A stretch of 60,365 nt of DNA from Candidatus Dormiibacterota bacterium (GCA_003153505.1 PLZA01000034.1:133911-194275), one strand, 5' to 3'; numbered from the stretch's first letter, positions 33,981 through 44,471 are shown. Numbers and translations are program-made. The notes: generated from the sequence alone by a model not told the origin.

Positions 33981-35342
33981 ATGGTCAAGCCCACTAAAGG
34001 GTTGTTGTCGATTGGAACGATTGCCGCGCTTGGCGTGTTAGCCGCCTGCGGCACCTCGTCCACCCCGACCTCATCGAGCGGCGGGGCAACCGGGATCGCC
34101 GGATGCCACGGCACGATCACCGTGGCAACCGATCTGCCGCTGACCGGCGGTGACGCGACGGACGGCCCGTTCCCGCAGCTCGCCGCCGAGCTCGCCGTCA
34201 ACCAGGCGATCGCGCACAAGCTGCTGGGGGGCTGCACGCTGAAGTACGTCAGCAAGGACGACTCGACGGTCCTCAAGAACGGGCATGACCCGGCACAGGG
34301 AGCCGCGAACATCACGGCGCTCGCCTCTGACGCAACGGTCATGGGCGTGGTCGGCCCGTTCAACTCGTCGGTCGCGCTGGCCGAGATCCCGGTGGCCTCG
34401 ACGAACCACCTGGCGATCATCAGCCCCGCGAACACCAACCCATGCCTGACCGCGGTCGTGCCCGTCTGCAGCGACCCGACGATCAACATCAACACCGCTT
34501 CGCTGTATCCCGGAGCGCACACATACTTCCGTGTCATCGCGAGCGACGTGCAGCAGAGCGAGATCGACGCGTACATCGCGGCTAAGGTGGTCAACGCAAC
34601 AAAGGTCTATCTCATCGACGACCAGGAGGCGTACGGCCGCGGCCTCGCACTCCTCTTCAAGAAGTACTACACAACAACGGAGGGCGGCACGATCGTAGGA
34701 CAGGCGAGTCTCCCCGGCGCGACGTCGACCTTCGCCACCCAGATCAGCCTTGCGAAGAGCGAGGGCGCGCAAGCCATCTTCTTCGGTGGCACCACGGGCA
34801 ACGGGTGCGGGTTGGTGCGTCGTGACATGGGCTCCGCCGGCTTCAACGTCCCGGTCCTCGGCGGTGACGGCTGCGAGGACACGAAGTTCATCAGCGACGC
34901 AAACTCGGGCGCGAACACCAGCGAGGCAGAGGGCAGCTACGCGACCAGCGCTCCCGACGTCACCAAGCTCGCCAGCTCGGCGACCTTCTTCTCCCAGTAC
35001 GCCGCGGCGTACTCGACCAAGGCCGCTCCCTACAACGACGGAACGAAGGAGCCCTACACGGCGTACGGCTACGATGCAATGAACATCCTCCTTCAGGCGA
35101 TTCACGCCACCCTCGTTGCCAACGGCGGACAGCCGCTGTCATCCCCCCAGGCGTTCCGCGATGCGGTCGTGGCGCAGCTGCGCAACACCTCGTATGACGG
35201 TGCGCTCGGTCACACGACCTTCGACGCCAACGGCGACACGACCAACACCGGGTTCACCCTCTACAAGGTGACCAGCGGCAACTGGGTCGGCGTCAACACC
35301 TACGCGGTGGACACCAGCGGCAAGGTCACGGTGAAGAGCTGA
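33981..35342 (+). CDS. livK: Branched-chain amino acid ABC transporter, substrate-binding lipoprotein
   Basis: ATG 33981 is preceded by AGAGGAG. The 453-residue protein has a lipoprotein signal (LSIGTIAALGVLAACG; Cys near residue 22) and a periplasmic-binding fold of the leucine/amide type: DLPLTGGDATDGPFPQL, VVGPFNSSVALAEIPVAS, YFRVIASDVQQSEI, KVYLIDDQEAYGRGLALLF and a C-terminal GYDAMNILLQA. It delivers amino acids or related amides to the permeases encoded downstream. A strong terminator follows, so it is probably made in excess over the permease genes. Confidence 0.9.
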   Translation: MVKPTKGLLSIGTIAALGVLAACGTSSTPTSSSGGATGIAGCHGTITVATDLPLTGGDATDGPFPQLAAELAVNQAIAHKLLGGCTLKYVSKDDSTVLKNGHDPAQGAANITALASDATVMGVVGPFNSSVALAEIPVASTNHLAIISPANTNPCLTAVVPVCSDPTININTASLYPGAHTYFRVIASDVQQSEIDAYIAAKVVNATKVYLIDDQEAYGRGLALLFKKYYTTTEGGTIVGQASLPGATSTFATQISLAKSEGAQAIFFGGTTGNGCGLVRRDMGSAGFNVPVLGGDGCEDTKFISDANSGANTSEAEGSYATSAPDVTKLASSATFFSQYAAAYSTKAAPYNDGTKEPYTAYGYDAMNILLQAIHATLVANGGQPLSSPQAFRDAVVAQLRNTSYDGALGHTTFDANGDTTNTGFTLYKVTSGNWVGVNTYAVDTSGKVTVKS

Positions 35343-35359
35343 TCGACGTATGACGATTA

Positions 35360-35390
35360 GGGGAGAGCGCTCGGCGCTCTCCCCTTTTTT
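35360..35390 (+). terminator. Rho-independent terminator between livK and livH
   Basis: A perfect 11-bp stem (GGGGAGAGCGC, 35360-35370, with GCGCTCTCCCC, 35374-35384) closes a three-base loop and is followed by six T. It sits 17 bases after the livK stop and ~20 bases before livH, the place for differential expression within the operon. Confidence 0.93.
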
Positions 35391-35411
35391 CGCGTTTGGG
35401 GAGACGGGACC

Positions 35412-36581
35412 ATGAGTGAGTACAAGGGACCCCCGGCCGCCGACCCGGGGGCTCTGGGGGTCGGCACCAGTCGCGGCGGATCCGCGATGCTCGTGGCGCA
35501 GTCCGGCCTGGCGCCGCGTCATGGTCGGGCGGGTGGGATTCTGGGCGGCCTTGGCCCGCTCGTACGCCTGCTCCAAGGATGGATCTCGACGTACTTCAGT
35601 TTGCTGCTGCTGGGCATGATGGCGCTCGCGATCGGGCTCACCGGCGTACAGCATGGTGTCACCCTCATGGGCGAGCAGATCAAGAACGCCCTTGTGCTCG
35701 GTGCGATCTATGCGCTCGTGGCCATCGGCTACACGATGGTCTACGGCATCATCGAGTTGATCAACTTCGCGCATGGGGACGTCTTCACGGCGTCGGGGTT
35801 CTACGCGTTCGGATTCGCGAGCCTGTTCCACCTTGATTCGCTGGCGACGGGCAGTTTCGGAGGCCTCATTCTCGCCCTCGTGATCGTGTTCCCGCTATCC
35901 ATGATCGCTGCCGGGGTCACCGGCGCCCTCATCGAGTTCGTGGCCTATCGCCGCCTGCGGGATGCACCCCGGCTGGCACCGCTGATCACCGCGATCGGAG
36001 TCTCGTTCCTGATCGAGGGCATCATGCTCGTTGTGGAGGGCCCCGACAACGTCACCACTCACATGGCATCGTGGATCAACGGGGAGGCCTTCTCCATCGC
36101 CGGTGTCAGCGTCGGCTACACCGATCTCTTTGTCATCGGGATGGCGCTGGTGTTGATGTTCGCGCTGGGCGCGTTCGTACGCCGGACGCGACTCGGCAAA
36201 GCGATGCGTTCGACAGCGCAGGACCGCACCGCCGCACTCCTCTGCGGCATCAACATCAACCGCACGATCTCCGCGACCTTCTTCATCGGTTCAGCACTCG
36301 CCGCCGCCGCCGCGATCATCTACAGCATCAACTACGGCGTTCTCAAATGGAACATCGGGTTCCACCTGGGAATCATCGCTTTCACCGCGGCCGTACTCGG
36401 AGGGATCGGCAACATCGTCGGCGCAGGCGTCGGCGGTTTCCTCATCGGCATCATCTATGTGTTCGGAGGATCGCTGTTCGGAGGGGAATGGAGTGAGGCG
36501 CTCATCTTTGCGGTGCTCGTGCTCATCCTCACGTTCCGTCCCGTGGGCCTCTTCGGTGTCGAGGTGACCACCCGTGCCTGA
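35412..36581 (+). CDS. livH: Branched-chain amino acid ABC transporter permease LivH
   Basis: This 389-residue permease carries an extra N-terminal ~60 residues rich in Gly (cytoplasmic) before the first helix (YFSLLLLGMMALAIGLTGVQ). The LivH core begins at GEQIKNALVLGAIYALVAIG and includes GYTMVYGIIELINFAHGDV, the EAA-like loop RLGKAMRSTAQDRTAALLCG and GGIGNIVGAGVGGFLIGI. It forms the membrane channel with LivM. It overlaps livM by eight bases. Confidence 0.93.
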   Translation: MSEYKGPPAADPGALGVGTSRGGSAMLVAQSGLAPRHGRAGGILGGLGPLVRLLQGWISTYFSLLLLGMMALAIGLTGVQHGVTLMGEQIKNALVLGAIYALVAIGYTMVYGIIELINFAHGDVFTASGFYAFGFASLFHLDSLATGSFGGLILALVIVFPLSMIAAGVTGALIEFVAYRRLRDAPRLAPLITAIGVSFLIEGIMLVVEGPDNVTTHMASWINGEAFSIAGVSVGYTDLFVIGMALVLMFALGAFVRRTRLGKAMRSTAQDRTAALLCGININRTISATFFIGSALAAAAAIIYSINYGVLKWNIGFHLGIIAFTAAVLGGIGNIVGAGVGGFLIGIIYVFGGSLFGGEWSEALIFAVLVLILTFRPVGLFGVEVTTRA

Positions 36582-38142
36582 CCGCTTCCGCTCGTTGTTC
36601 CGCGCCGACACGGGCCAGGGTCAACGGACCCGGGGCAACACCGTGTTCTGGATTCTCTCGTCAACGGCTGCGGCGCTCGTTCTCATGGGCTGGTTGCTGC
36701 CCTGGTTCGTGGACGCGTACTCGGCAGGCGCCGGGTTCAGCCCCCAGGATGCGTTGATCTCACCCCCCACGGGCGTCGGGACCATCCTGATCTACGTCCT
36801 CGCGGTGACCATGGTGATCCTGGTGGCCTCCCCGCTGGTCGAGCCCTTGGCACGCCTTCGGGGTACGACATTTGGACGCCGCGCTGACCGGATCCGCCTG
36901 ATCGCCGCGTTGGTCGGTTTTGCGCTGACGGTGGTCATCTGGTTCCTCGTCAGCGTCATCCAGGAGGAGCCGCTCTTCGGGAGCTTCGGGCCAGGCACGT
37001 ACACGGATTCCGCTGTGTGGCTGACCATGTACGGCTACGCGCTCGCGGCGCTCGTATATGGAGCCCGTCCCTGGGTCGTGGGTCGGCAGACGCTCGCGTT
37101 CGGGATTGCGGTGCTGCCCTTCGGCATCTTCCTTCCGCTGATGTTCCACCAGGCCCCCGACTTCCTCGACTGGGCGGCGGGAAGCCTCGCGATCTACATG
37201 CTGCTGGCACTCGGGCTCAACGTGGTGGTCGGGTTCGCCGGACTGCTCGACCTCGGGTACGCGGCGTTCTTCGCAATCGGCGCATATGCGTGCGCGTCAT
37301 TCGCGTCTCCCACGCACAACATCCACTGGCCGCTGTGGATCCTCATCTTTCTCGGAGCCGCAATCGCATCGCTGTTCGGCGCCGTCCTCGGCGCACCGAC
37401 GCTGCGCCTTCGCGGCGACTATCTCGCCATCGTCACGCTCGGTTTCGGCGAGATCATCCCGGACCTCGCGACCAACAACGTGTTCAACCTCACCGGCGGG
37501 CCGAACGGCATCTCCGGTATCGATCAACCCAAGTTCTGGTTCCTCAACTTCAGCACCAGCCCTCGTTGGTACTACTGGTCGCTGCTCCTGGTCTCGCTGG
37601 TGGTGATCGTCCTGCTCCGCAACATCGAACGATCACGGGTCGGGCGAGCGTGGGTGGCGCTGCGAGAGGATGAGGTGGCAGCCGCATCCACCGGCATCAA
37701 CACAACGACGACCAAGCTGCTCGCATTCGCGATCGGCGCATCGGTCAGCGGACTTGCCGGCGCGTTCTACGGGTCGATCGTCAGCATCGTGTCGCCCGAT
37801 GACTTCAGCTTCTCCGTCTCGATTGCTGTGCTCAGCATCATCGTGCTCGGTGGCATCGGCAACATCGCGGGCGTCATCCTCGGCAGCTTCATCCTGACCT
37901 TCGTCATCTTCTGGGTGCTTCCGAACATGAACGAATGGTCGACCACGCTCAGTCAGACAGTGCACGTGCCGGGGCTCGCAGGTATCGACTTCAGCTCGTA
38001 CACGTACATCATCTACGGCCTCGCGCTCATTCTCATGATGCTGTTACGACCGGGAGGCCTCTTACCCAGCCGCGCGCGCCAGATCGAGCTGGAAAGCGGC
38101 GGAGAAAGCGAATCGCTCGCCGCGGTGCAGGGGGTCGCCTGA
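36574..38142 (+). CDS. livM: Branched-chain amino acid ABC transporter permease LivM
   Basis: The protein has 522 residues, longer than the usual ~330-420 because of an N-terminal region with about five extra hydrophobic helices (FWILSSTAAALVLMGWLLPW onward). The LivM core begins near residue 200: GLNVVVGFAGLLDLGYAAFF, PTLRLRGDYLAIVTLGFGEI, the coupling loop VGRAWVALREDEVAAASTGI and VLGGIGNIAGVILGSFILTF. It pairs with LivH. The following livG starts two bases after its stop. Confidence 0.93.
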   Translation: MPDRFRSLFRADTGQGQRTRGNTVFWILSSTAAALVLMGWLLPWFVDAYSAGAGFSPQDALISPPTGVGTILIYVLAVTMVILVASPLVEPLARLRGTTFGRRADRIRLIAALVGFALTVVIWFLVSVIQEEPLFGSFGPGTYTDSAVWLTMYGYALAALVYGARPWVVGRQTLAFGIAVLPFGIFLPLMFHQAPDFLDWAAGSLAIYMLLALGLNVVVGFAGLLDLGYAAFFAIGAYACASFASPTHNIHWPLWILIFLGAAIASLFGAVLGAPTLRLRGDYLAIVTLGFGEIIPDLATNNVFNLTGGPNGISGIDQPKFWFLNFSTSPRWYYWSLLLVSLVVIVLLRNIERSRVGRAWVALREDEVAAASTGINTTTTKLLAFAIGASVSGLAGAFYGSIVSIVSPDDFSFSVSIAVLSIIVLGGIGNIAGVILGSFILTFVIFWVLPNMNEWSTTLSQTVHVPGLAGIDFSSYTYIIYGLALILMMLLRPGGLLPSRARQIELESGGESESLAAVQGVA

Positions 38143-38143
38143 G

Positions 38144-38922
38144 TTGGCCCTGCTCGAGCTCGCCCATGTCAGCAAGCGCTTCGGCGGACTGCTGGCCGTC
38201 TCCGACGTCAGCTTCAACCTCGATCGCGGCGAGATCCTGTCGATGATCGGTCCCAACGGCGCGGGCAAGACAACCGCCTTCAACTGCGTCACGGGTCTCT
38301 TTCCAATCACCTCCGGCTCGATCACCCTCGACGGCGAACCCATCTCGGGGCTGCCGCCGCATCGGATCACGAAGCTCGGCATCGCACGCACGTTCCAGAA
38401 CATCCGCCTCTTCGCTTTCATGACGGCGGTTGACAACGTCATGGTCGGAGCCCACTGGTGGATGAAGGAGCGGGTCTGGGACGGCGCGTTTCGCACGGGG
38501 CGCGCGCGACGGGAGGAGCGCTCGGTCGAACAGCGAGCGCTCGAGTTGCTCGACCTGCTCGGCCTGTCGCGATATGCAGGGTCGTACGCACGCGAGATGC
38601 CGTACGGGCTGCAGCGCCGGCTCGAGATCGCGCGCGCGCTCGCCACCCAGCCACGACTCCTGCTCCTCGATGAGCCCGCTGCGGGCCTCAACACGCAGGA
38701 GAAGAAGGAGTTGATGCAGCTCATCGCGCGGTTGCGCGACGAGGGATTGACCATCCTGCTCATCGAGCACGACATGCGTCTCGTCATGGAGGTGAGCCAC
38801 CGCATCGTGGTCCTCGACCACGGCGAGAAGATCGCCGAGGGCAGCCCTGCTGATGTGCGTACCAACCCGCGAGTCATCGAGGCGTACCTCGGAACCGGCG
38901 CGAGCAACGAGATGCAGTCGGC

Positions 38923-38926
<4 letters not shown>
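38144..38926 (+). CDS. livG: Branched-chain amino acid ABC transporter ATP-binding protein LivG
   Basis: This 260-residue ATPase starts at TTG 38144. Walker A is GPNGAGKTTAFN. The ABC signature is atypical (MPYGLQRRLEIARAL), the form seen in many LivG proteins. Walker B is LLLLDEPAAGLN and the switch His lies in LLIEHDMRLVM. It hydrolyses ATP to drive LivHM with LivF. It overlaps livF by four bases. Confidence 0.94.
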
Positions 38927-39684
<758 letters not shown>

Positions 39685-39733
39685 TCTGGCTGGGAGAGGA
39701 ACCGGCTCTCGGCACCGATCCGTTAGGGAAGTG

Positions 39734-40489
39734 ATGGCATCGATCAGGGAGACAACTCCTGCCTCCGGGAGTCCCATCTCGGGGGTGCCTGTTCCCGCGC
39801 CCGCAGCCGCAATCGCCGCCCTGTCCTCGGAATCGCCCACCCGCGATTTCGTCGGCTGGACCGCTCAACCCGAACTCCGAAACAGCCGGCGTCTCTCGGT
39901 CGAGGTCACGCGCAAGGTGCTCGCCACGGCACTCGGGCTCGAGCCCGCCGTGCTCGCGGGCCTCGACGCCGCGCAACTCCGCTCCGCACTCGACCGGCTT
40001 CGTGCGATGGCCGCCTACACGTCCAGGCTCGCCGAGGTGGCAGCCACCGACGACCTCACCGGAGCCCTGCGCCGGAGTGCCGGCCTGGCCGCACTGCAAC
40101 GCGAGATCGATCGATTCCGCCGCGTCGGCGGCAAGGGCATCGTCGTGATCTTTCTCGACGTCGACGGGCTCAAGCATGTGAACGACACCCAGGGGCATCC
40201 CGCGGGTGACCGTGTGCTCGTCGAGATGGTCGCGGCCATTCGCAAACGGGTGCGCTCGTACGACCTCGTGATCCGCTACGGAGGCGACGAATTCCTGTGC
40301 GCCCTGGTCGATGTGGCCCCAGACGATGCGGAGCGGACCCTGACCGACATTCGCCGTCAGTACACCGCGAAAAGCGGTCACACCGTGAGCGTCGGGATGA
40401 CCAACGTTGGTGAGGCTGACACCGCTGAATCGGTCATCGCCAGGGCCGACGCCGCCCTGTATACCGAGCGGCGCAAACTCGAGCGCTGA
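39734..40489 (+). CDS. GGDEF-domain diguanylate cyclase
   Basis: The 251-residue protein has an N-terminal ~100 residues without a recognised domain (helical, ending YTSRLAEVAATDDLTGALRR) and a GGDEF domain from about residue 105: FLDVDGLKHVNDTQGHPAGD and the intact active site RYGGDEFLCAL, with ADAALYTERRKLE at the end. The intact GGDEF implies cyclic di-GMP synthesis. No transmembrane segment or signal peptide is seen, so it is cytoplasmic. ATG 39734 or GTG 39731 could be the start. No EAL domain is nearby. Confidence 0.9.
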   Translation: MASIRETTPASGSPISGVPVPAPAAAIAALSSESPTRDFVGWTAQPELRNSRRLSVEVTRKVLATALGLEPAVLAGLDAAQLRSALDRLRAMAAYTSRLAEVAATDDLTGALRRSAGLAALQREIDRFRRVGGKGIVVIFLDVDGLKHVNDTQGHPAGDRVLVEMVAAIRKRVRSYDLVIRYGGDEFLCALVDVAPDDAERTLTDIRRQYTAKSGHTVSVGMTNVGEADTAESVIARADAALYTERRKLER

Positions 40490-40594
40490 CGAGGTCGGAT
40501 TTCAGCCGCGCGGAGACATTTCTGAGAGCCTGCGGCGGCAGGATTCGGGTGCCGAAAGCGCGGGTACGATCCTCCTCAAGAAGGAGCCTGAACG

Positions 40595-40822
40595 ATGGCC
40601 ATAGACGTTGTCGGCAAGCTGGCGAGAGTGACCGCCGACATCACACCAGGACACCTGGGTGAGGTGCTCATCGAGGTGCGCGCGGGCACCGAGCGTTTCC
40701 TCGCCTGTGCATCGGACAAGGCAGCAACCATCACCAAACATTCCCAGGTCCTTGTGGTGGGTAGCCTGGGCGGCCGCACCGTTGAGGTCGCGCCGACGGA
40801 CACCATGAGGTTGCCACGATGA
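40595..40822 (+). CDS. NfeD-like OB-fold domain protein
   Basis: These 75 residues match the soluble C-terminal beta-barrel of NfeD: VGKLARVTADITPGHLGEVL, then EVRAGTERFLACASD and the strand SQVLVVGSLGGRTVEVAP. There is no transmembrane segment, unlike full NfeD. It ends by overlapping the flotillin start by four bases (ATGA). NfeD proteins commonly pair with flotillins and are thought to bind them in membrane microdomains. Confidence 0.78.
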   Translation: MAIDVVGKLARVTADITPGHLGEVLIEVRAGTERFLACASDKAATITKHSQVLVVGSLGGRTVEVAPTDTMRLPR

Positions 40823-42396
40823 CAACGCTGACCTACGTGATCCTGGGAATCATCATTGGCGGGCTGGTGATCCTGGTGCTCCTGTTCCGGGCGGCGTGGC
40901 GGGTCGCCGAGCCCGATGAAGCGCTGATCGTGTCCGGGTTCCGGACCAGCCAGCGCCCTGACGGCGTCGGGGAGAGCATGGGCTTCCGCATCGTCACCGG
41001 ACGCGGATGCCTGGTCGCACCCGGCATCACCCGAGTTCGCCGCCTGTCCCTCGAGGCCCACGAGAGTGAGATCGGCGTGCCGTGCGTGTCGCAGCAGAAG
41101 ATCCGCATCGACCTGCGTGGCGTGATCGTCTACAAGGTCGGTGACGATTACCGCTCGATCGCCAACGCTGCCCGGCGTTTCCTCGACCGCCCCGCCCAGG
41201 AGCTCGAGACCAAGGTCCAGAACGTCTTCGTCGGGCATCTTCGCGCCATCGCCGGCTCGATGACCGTCGAGGACATGATCAGCGATCAGGACAAGTTCGC
41301 CCAGCAGGTGCGCGATCGCTGCTCGCAGGAGATGGAGTCCTTTGGGTTGGTGATCGACAGCTTCCAGATCCAGTCGATCACGAGCCCGTCGAACTACATC
41401 GAGAACCTCGCAGCTCCGCACCAGGCCGAGGTGGAGCAGAACGCTCGTATCGCGCGCGCCAACTCCGAGCGCACGGCGGTGAGCCAGGAGCAGATCGCCC
41501 TGGCGCAGATGGCGGAGTCAGCACGCGACACCAACATCAAGAAAGCCGGCTACCAGGCCGAGGTCGACACCGCGACCCAGCTCGCCGCCCAGCAGGGCCC
41601 ACTGTCCGAGGCCAAGGCGCACCAGGCGGTGGTCACCGAGCAGACCCGCGTTGCGGAGCTGCAGGCACAACAGAAGGAGCAGCAGCTCCAGGTCGATGTT
41701 CGCCGTCCCGCGGACGCCGAGGCGTACCGCCAAACGACCCTGGCCGCGGCCGGCCGCGACGTGCGCATCCGCCAGGCGGAGGCAGAGGCGCAGGAGGTTC
41801 GCCTGCGCGCCGAGGCGGTCGCAGCTCAGACCAAAGTGCAAGCCGAGGCACAGGCCGCGGCGCTCAAGATGCAGGCGACGGCTCAGGCAGATGCCACGCG
41901 TCTCACCGGCCAGGCCGAGGCTGATGCCATCAAGGCCAAGGGCCTCGCCGAGGCCGCCTCCATTCGCGCGCGTATGGAGGCGGAGGCAGCCGGCATCGAG
42001 CGGCGAGCAGCGGCGATGAGCCAGAATCAGGAAGCTGTCATTGCGCAGCAGATCGCAGAGAAGCTCCCGGAGATCGTCGCCGCGGCGGCCGCTCCATTCG
42101 AGCACGTCGACCAGTTCACCGTTCTGAACGGCGCCCAGGGCGTGACCGGTGCGCTCGCGGAGATCATCCAGCAGGCGGGAGCGCTGACCGGGTTGGCGCG
42201 CCAGTCGTTGCTGCCGGCAATCACCCGGGCGGCCTCATCGCCGCCGGACGCGTCGCAGCATCTCAGCGGGGCCCGCAACGGCGCGGCGTATGAGAACGGT
42301 GACCGCAACGGCCGGCGCAAGCGGCAGACTCCTGTCACGATCACGGACCCGGCGCCCGCCGGTACGGACGTCAGCGAGGAGCATGTGACTCAGTGA
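40819..42396 (+). CDS. Flotillin-like SPFH protein
   Basis: The protein has 525 residues. One N-terminal transmembrane helix (TYVILGIIIGGLVILVLLF, about 5-25) is followed by an SPFH domain (about 30-205) with ALIVSGF, VPCVSQQKIRIDLRGVIVYK and VIDSFQIQSITSPS. A long Ala/Glu/Gln-rich coiled coil (about 205-430) follows. The last ~60 residues are polar and basic. Flotillins organise membrane microdomains and influence fluidity, signalling and secretion. The start overlaps the NfeD-like gene and the stop overlaps telA, giving a tightly coupled trio. Confidence 0.9.
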   Translation: MTTLTYVILGIIIGGLVILVLLFRAAWRVAEPDEALIVSGFRTSQRPDGVGESMGFRIVTGRGCLVAPGITRVRRLSLEAHESEIGVPCVSQQKIRIDLRGVIVYKVGDDYRSIANAARRFLDRPAQELETKVQNVFVGHLRAIAGSMTVEDMISDQDKFAQQVRDRCSQEMESFGLVIDSFQIQSITSPSNYIENLAAPHQAEVEQNARIARANSERTAVSQEQIALAQMAESARDTNIKKAGYQAEVDTATQLAAQQGPLSEAKAHQAVVTEQTRVAELQAQQKEQQLQVDVRRPADAEAYRQTTLAAAGRDVRIRQAEAEAQEVRLRAEAVAAQTKVQAEAQAAALKMQATAQADATRLTGQAEADAIKAKGLAEAASIRARMEAEAAGIERRAAAMSQNQEAVIAQQIAEKLPEIVAAAAAPFEHVDQFTVLNGAQGVTGALAEIIQQAGALTGLARQSLLPAITRAASSPPDASQHLSGARNGAAYENGDRNGRRKRQTPVTITDPAPAGTDVSEEHVTQ

Positions 42397-43595
42397 CGAC
42401 AGACCCTCCCGAGCTCTCGCTCTCGGCACCTGAGGCCGCCACGACGGTCGGGCCCGCCGAGGCCGAGCGCGAGGTCACCATCGACCCTGACGCCGCCAAA
42501 CGGATCGACGCCCTGGTGGCGACCTTCGTGGGGAGCGTCCGAGCGATCGACGTCCACGGCGACGACTACCGCAGACGGGTCGACGACATCGACAGCCTTG
42601 CCGACCGCGAGATCAGGTCGACGTCCGAGATGAGCAACCGCTTGCTCGACCGCCCGACCCGCGCGATGCGGGGCCTCGGTCAGGGCGACGCCCCGATCGC
42701 CAAGAGCCTCCTCGACCTGCGCCGCTCGGTCGAGGAGCTGAATCCGGCGAAGCACGATCTGACCCAGGGCGGTCCCCGCAAGCTCCTGGGCGTGGTTCCC
42801 TTCGGCGACCGGGTGCGCGCGTACTTCGCCAAGTACCAGAAGTCGCAGAGCCACATCGAAGGCATCGTGGGTGCCCTGCGTGAGGGCGGAGCCGAGCTCG
42901 AGAAGGACAACGCGGCGATCGGCCAGGAGCAGAAGGCGCTCTGGTCGCAGATGGAGACGCTCCGCCAGTACACGTACATGGCGGAAAAGCTCGACACCGG
43001 TCTCGAAACGCAGATCAACCACCTGGCGATCGGTGATCCCGAGCGTGCCCGGGTCCTTCAGGAGGACATCCTCTACCCTGTCCGACGCCGCCGCCAGGAG
43101 ATCCTTACCCAGCTCGCGGTCGCGGTGCAGGGATTCGCGGCGCTGCGCGTGGTCGAGGTCAACAACCGCGAACTCGTGCGCGCGGTCCGTACGGCCACGA
43201 CGACGACGGTCGCCGCCCTCCGGACCGCTGTCATGGTTGCGCAAGCTCTCACCAATCAGAAGCTGGTCAGCGAGCAGGTCAAGGCAGTCAACGAGACGAC
43301 CAGCGCGATGATCGAGAGCACCTCCGCAGTGCTCCGGGACCAGACGGCAACCGTGGAGAGCCAGGCCGCGAGCCCGGGCATCGACATGGGCTCACTGCAA
43401 CGCGCCTGGGACAACGTCTTCGCTGCGCTCGATCAGATCGACACGTACAAGCTTCGCGCTCTCGAGGCGATGAAGATCACCGTGCGGGATCTTTCGGAGC
43501 AGGTCGAGAAGTCCCACGCCCAGGTGGAACGCCTCCACTCCGCAGATGCCACGCCCTCGCGGGCCACCACGGGCGAGAGCCTGCGCCTGTCCTGA
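42393..43595 (+). CDS. Toxic anion resistance protein, TelA family
   Basis: This 400-residue helical protein matches the TelA/KlaA group: an N-terminal DPDAAKRIDALVATFVGSV, then NRLLDRPTRAMRG, LLGVVPFGDRVRAYFAKYQK, LWSQMETLRQYTYMAEKLD and VRRRRQEILTQLAVAVQGF. Family members are linked to tellurite, antibiotic and phage resistance, but the biochemical role is unknown. Here it is the third gene of the flotillin operon, coupled by an ATGA-like overlap (GTG 42393), suggesting it works at the flotillin-organised membrane. Confidence 0.87.
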   Translation: MTTDPPELSLSAPEAATTVGPAEAEREVTIDPDAAKRIDALVATFVGSVRAIDVHGDDYRRRVDDIDSLADREIRSTSEMSNRLLDRPTRAMRGLGQGDAPIAKSLLDLRRSVEELNPAKHDLTQGGPRKLLGVVPFGDRVRAYFAKYQKSQSHIEGIVGALREGGAELEKDNAAIGQEQKALWSQMETLRQYTYMAEKLDTGLETQINHLAIGDPERARVLQEDILYPVRRRRQEILTQLAVAVQGFAALRVVEVNNRELVRAVRTATTTTVAALRTAVMVAQALTNQKLVSEQVKAVNETTSAMIESTSAVLRDQTATVESQAASPGIDMGSLQRAWDNVFAALDQIDTYKLRALEAMKITVRDLSEQVEKSHAQVERLHSADATPSRATTGESLRLS

Positions 43596-43610
43596 CGGCT
43601 GCCGCGCACC

Positions 43611-44471
43611 TCAGAGGTGCGTCGTGTTGATCCAGATCAGCCCCGCGCCGGCCGCGACCACGAACACCGCGTACTCGGCAACGAGGCCAGGGCGTCGTAG
43701 CGGACCGCCGACGGCGCCGGCGACGCCGCGTGCGCCGTACCAGAGGACGAGCAGGACCGCTGCCCTCAATCCCGTATGCGCACTGTTCGCCCCCACCACG
43801 GCGGACCCGCCGAGCACGATGGCGGCGACGAGGAGTGCGAACAGGATCGTGAGCCGGATCGACAGGCGTTCCGTTCGAAGACTGTCGAGGCTCACCAGGA
43901 ACACGACGGCGACCACTGCCGCGAGGCGGAGCCGCAGCGGCAGCGTGGGTGAGGCGCCCCCAAGCAACACCGGTGCCAGCACGGCGATGCCGGAGACGTC
44001 CCGGACCAGCCGCGTGAACCACCCCTCCTTGCCCAGCGCGCGACGGCCCGCCAGGCGCGGCACCCCGCCGATCACGACCGCCGCGATCATGCCGCCGGCG
44101 ATCCGGATCGGCAGTGGCAGCACGGCAATCGCCAGCAGTGTCCCGAACGAGAGGACGGCCGCCATGGGCAGTGCCGTCCCGACCGGCCCGGGCCTCGAAT
44201 CGGACGGGTAGATCAGAAAGTCGTAGGCGACCAGGACGAGGCCGGTGAGGATCGCAAGCCCGGCGTCGGCTGCCGCGCTGCGATCCAAGCCCACGGCCTC
44301 AGGCCGGAGGAGCACCTCGGCCGCCACGACTGCGAGCCCGAAGGCCGTGTGGACCATCGGGAGCGGGATCTCGGCGAGGACACGGACCTCGCCCGTGATG
44401 CCGAGCGCGCTTCGCGCCTGGTCGGCGAGATAACCGTGACCACGACGGCGAAAACCTGTTCGATTATCCAC
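43611..44471 (-). CDS. Integral membrane protein of unknown function
   Basis: The 286-residue protein has about eight hydrophobic helices (for example FGLAVVAAEVLLRP, VAVVFLVSLDSL, LFALLVAAIVLGGSAVVGAN, YAVFVVAAGAGLIWINTT). A soluble-like stretch with RRALGKEGWFTRLVRDVSG lies in the middle. GTG 44471 is the longest start; shorter ones (for example at MVHTAFG) are possible. It resembles uncharacterised membrane proteins known from Chloroflexi, but I assign no function. It is convergent with telA, 15 bases apart, and the last gene of the manC-pmm-cupin block. Confidence 0.65.
   Translation of the reverse strand: MDNRTGFRRRGHGYLADQARSALGITGEVRVLAEIPLPMVHTAFGLAVVAAEVLLRPEAVGLDRSAAADAGLAILTGLVLVAYDFLIYPSDSRPGPVGTALPMAAVLSFGTLLAIAVLPLPIRIAGGMIAAVVIGGVPRLAGRRALGKEGWFTRLVRDVSGIAVLAPVLLGGASPTLPLRLRLAAVVAVVFLVSLDSLRTERLSIRLTILFALLVAAIVLGGSAVVGANSAHTGLRAAVLLVLWYGARGVAGAVGGPLRRPGLVAEYAVFVVAAGAGLIWINTTHL

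Noticed and set aside
40595..43595. Defence island built around TelA
   Set aside because: No nuclease, helicase, toxin or other defence component adjoins the trio; a membrane-stress role fits better than a defence system.
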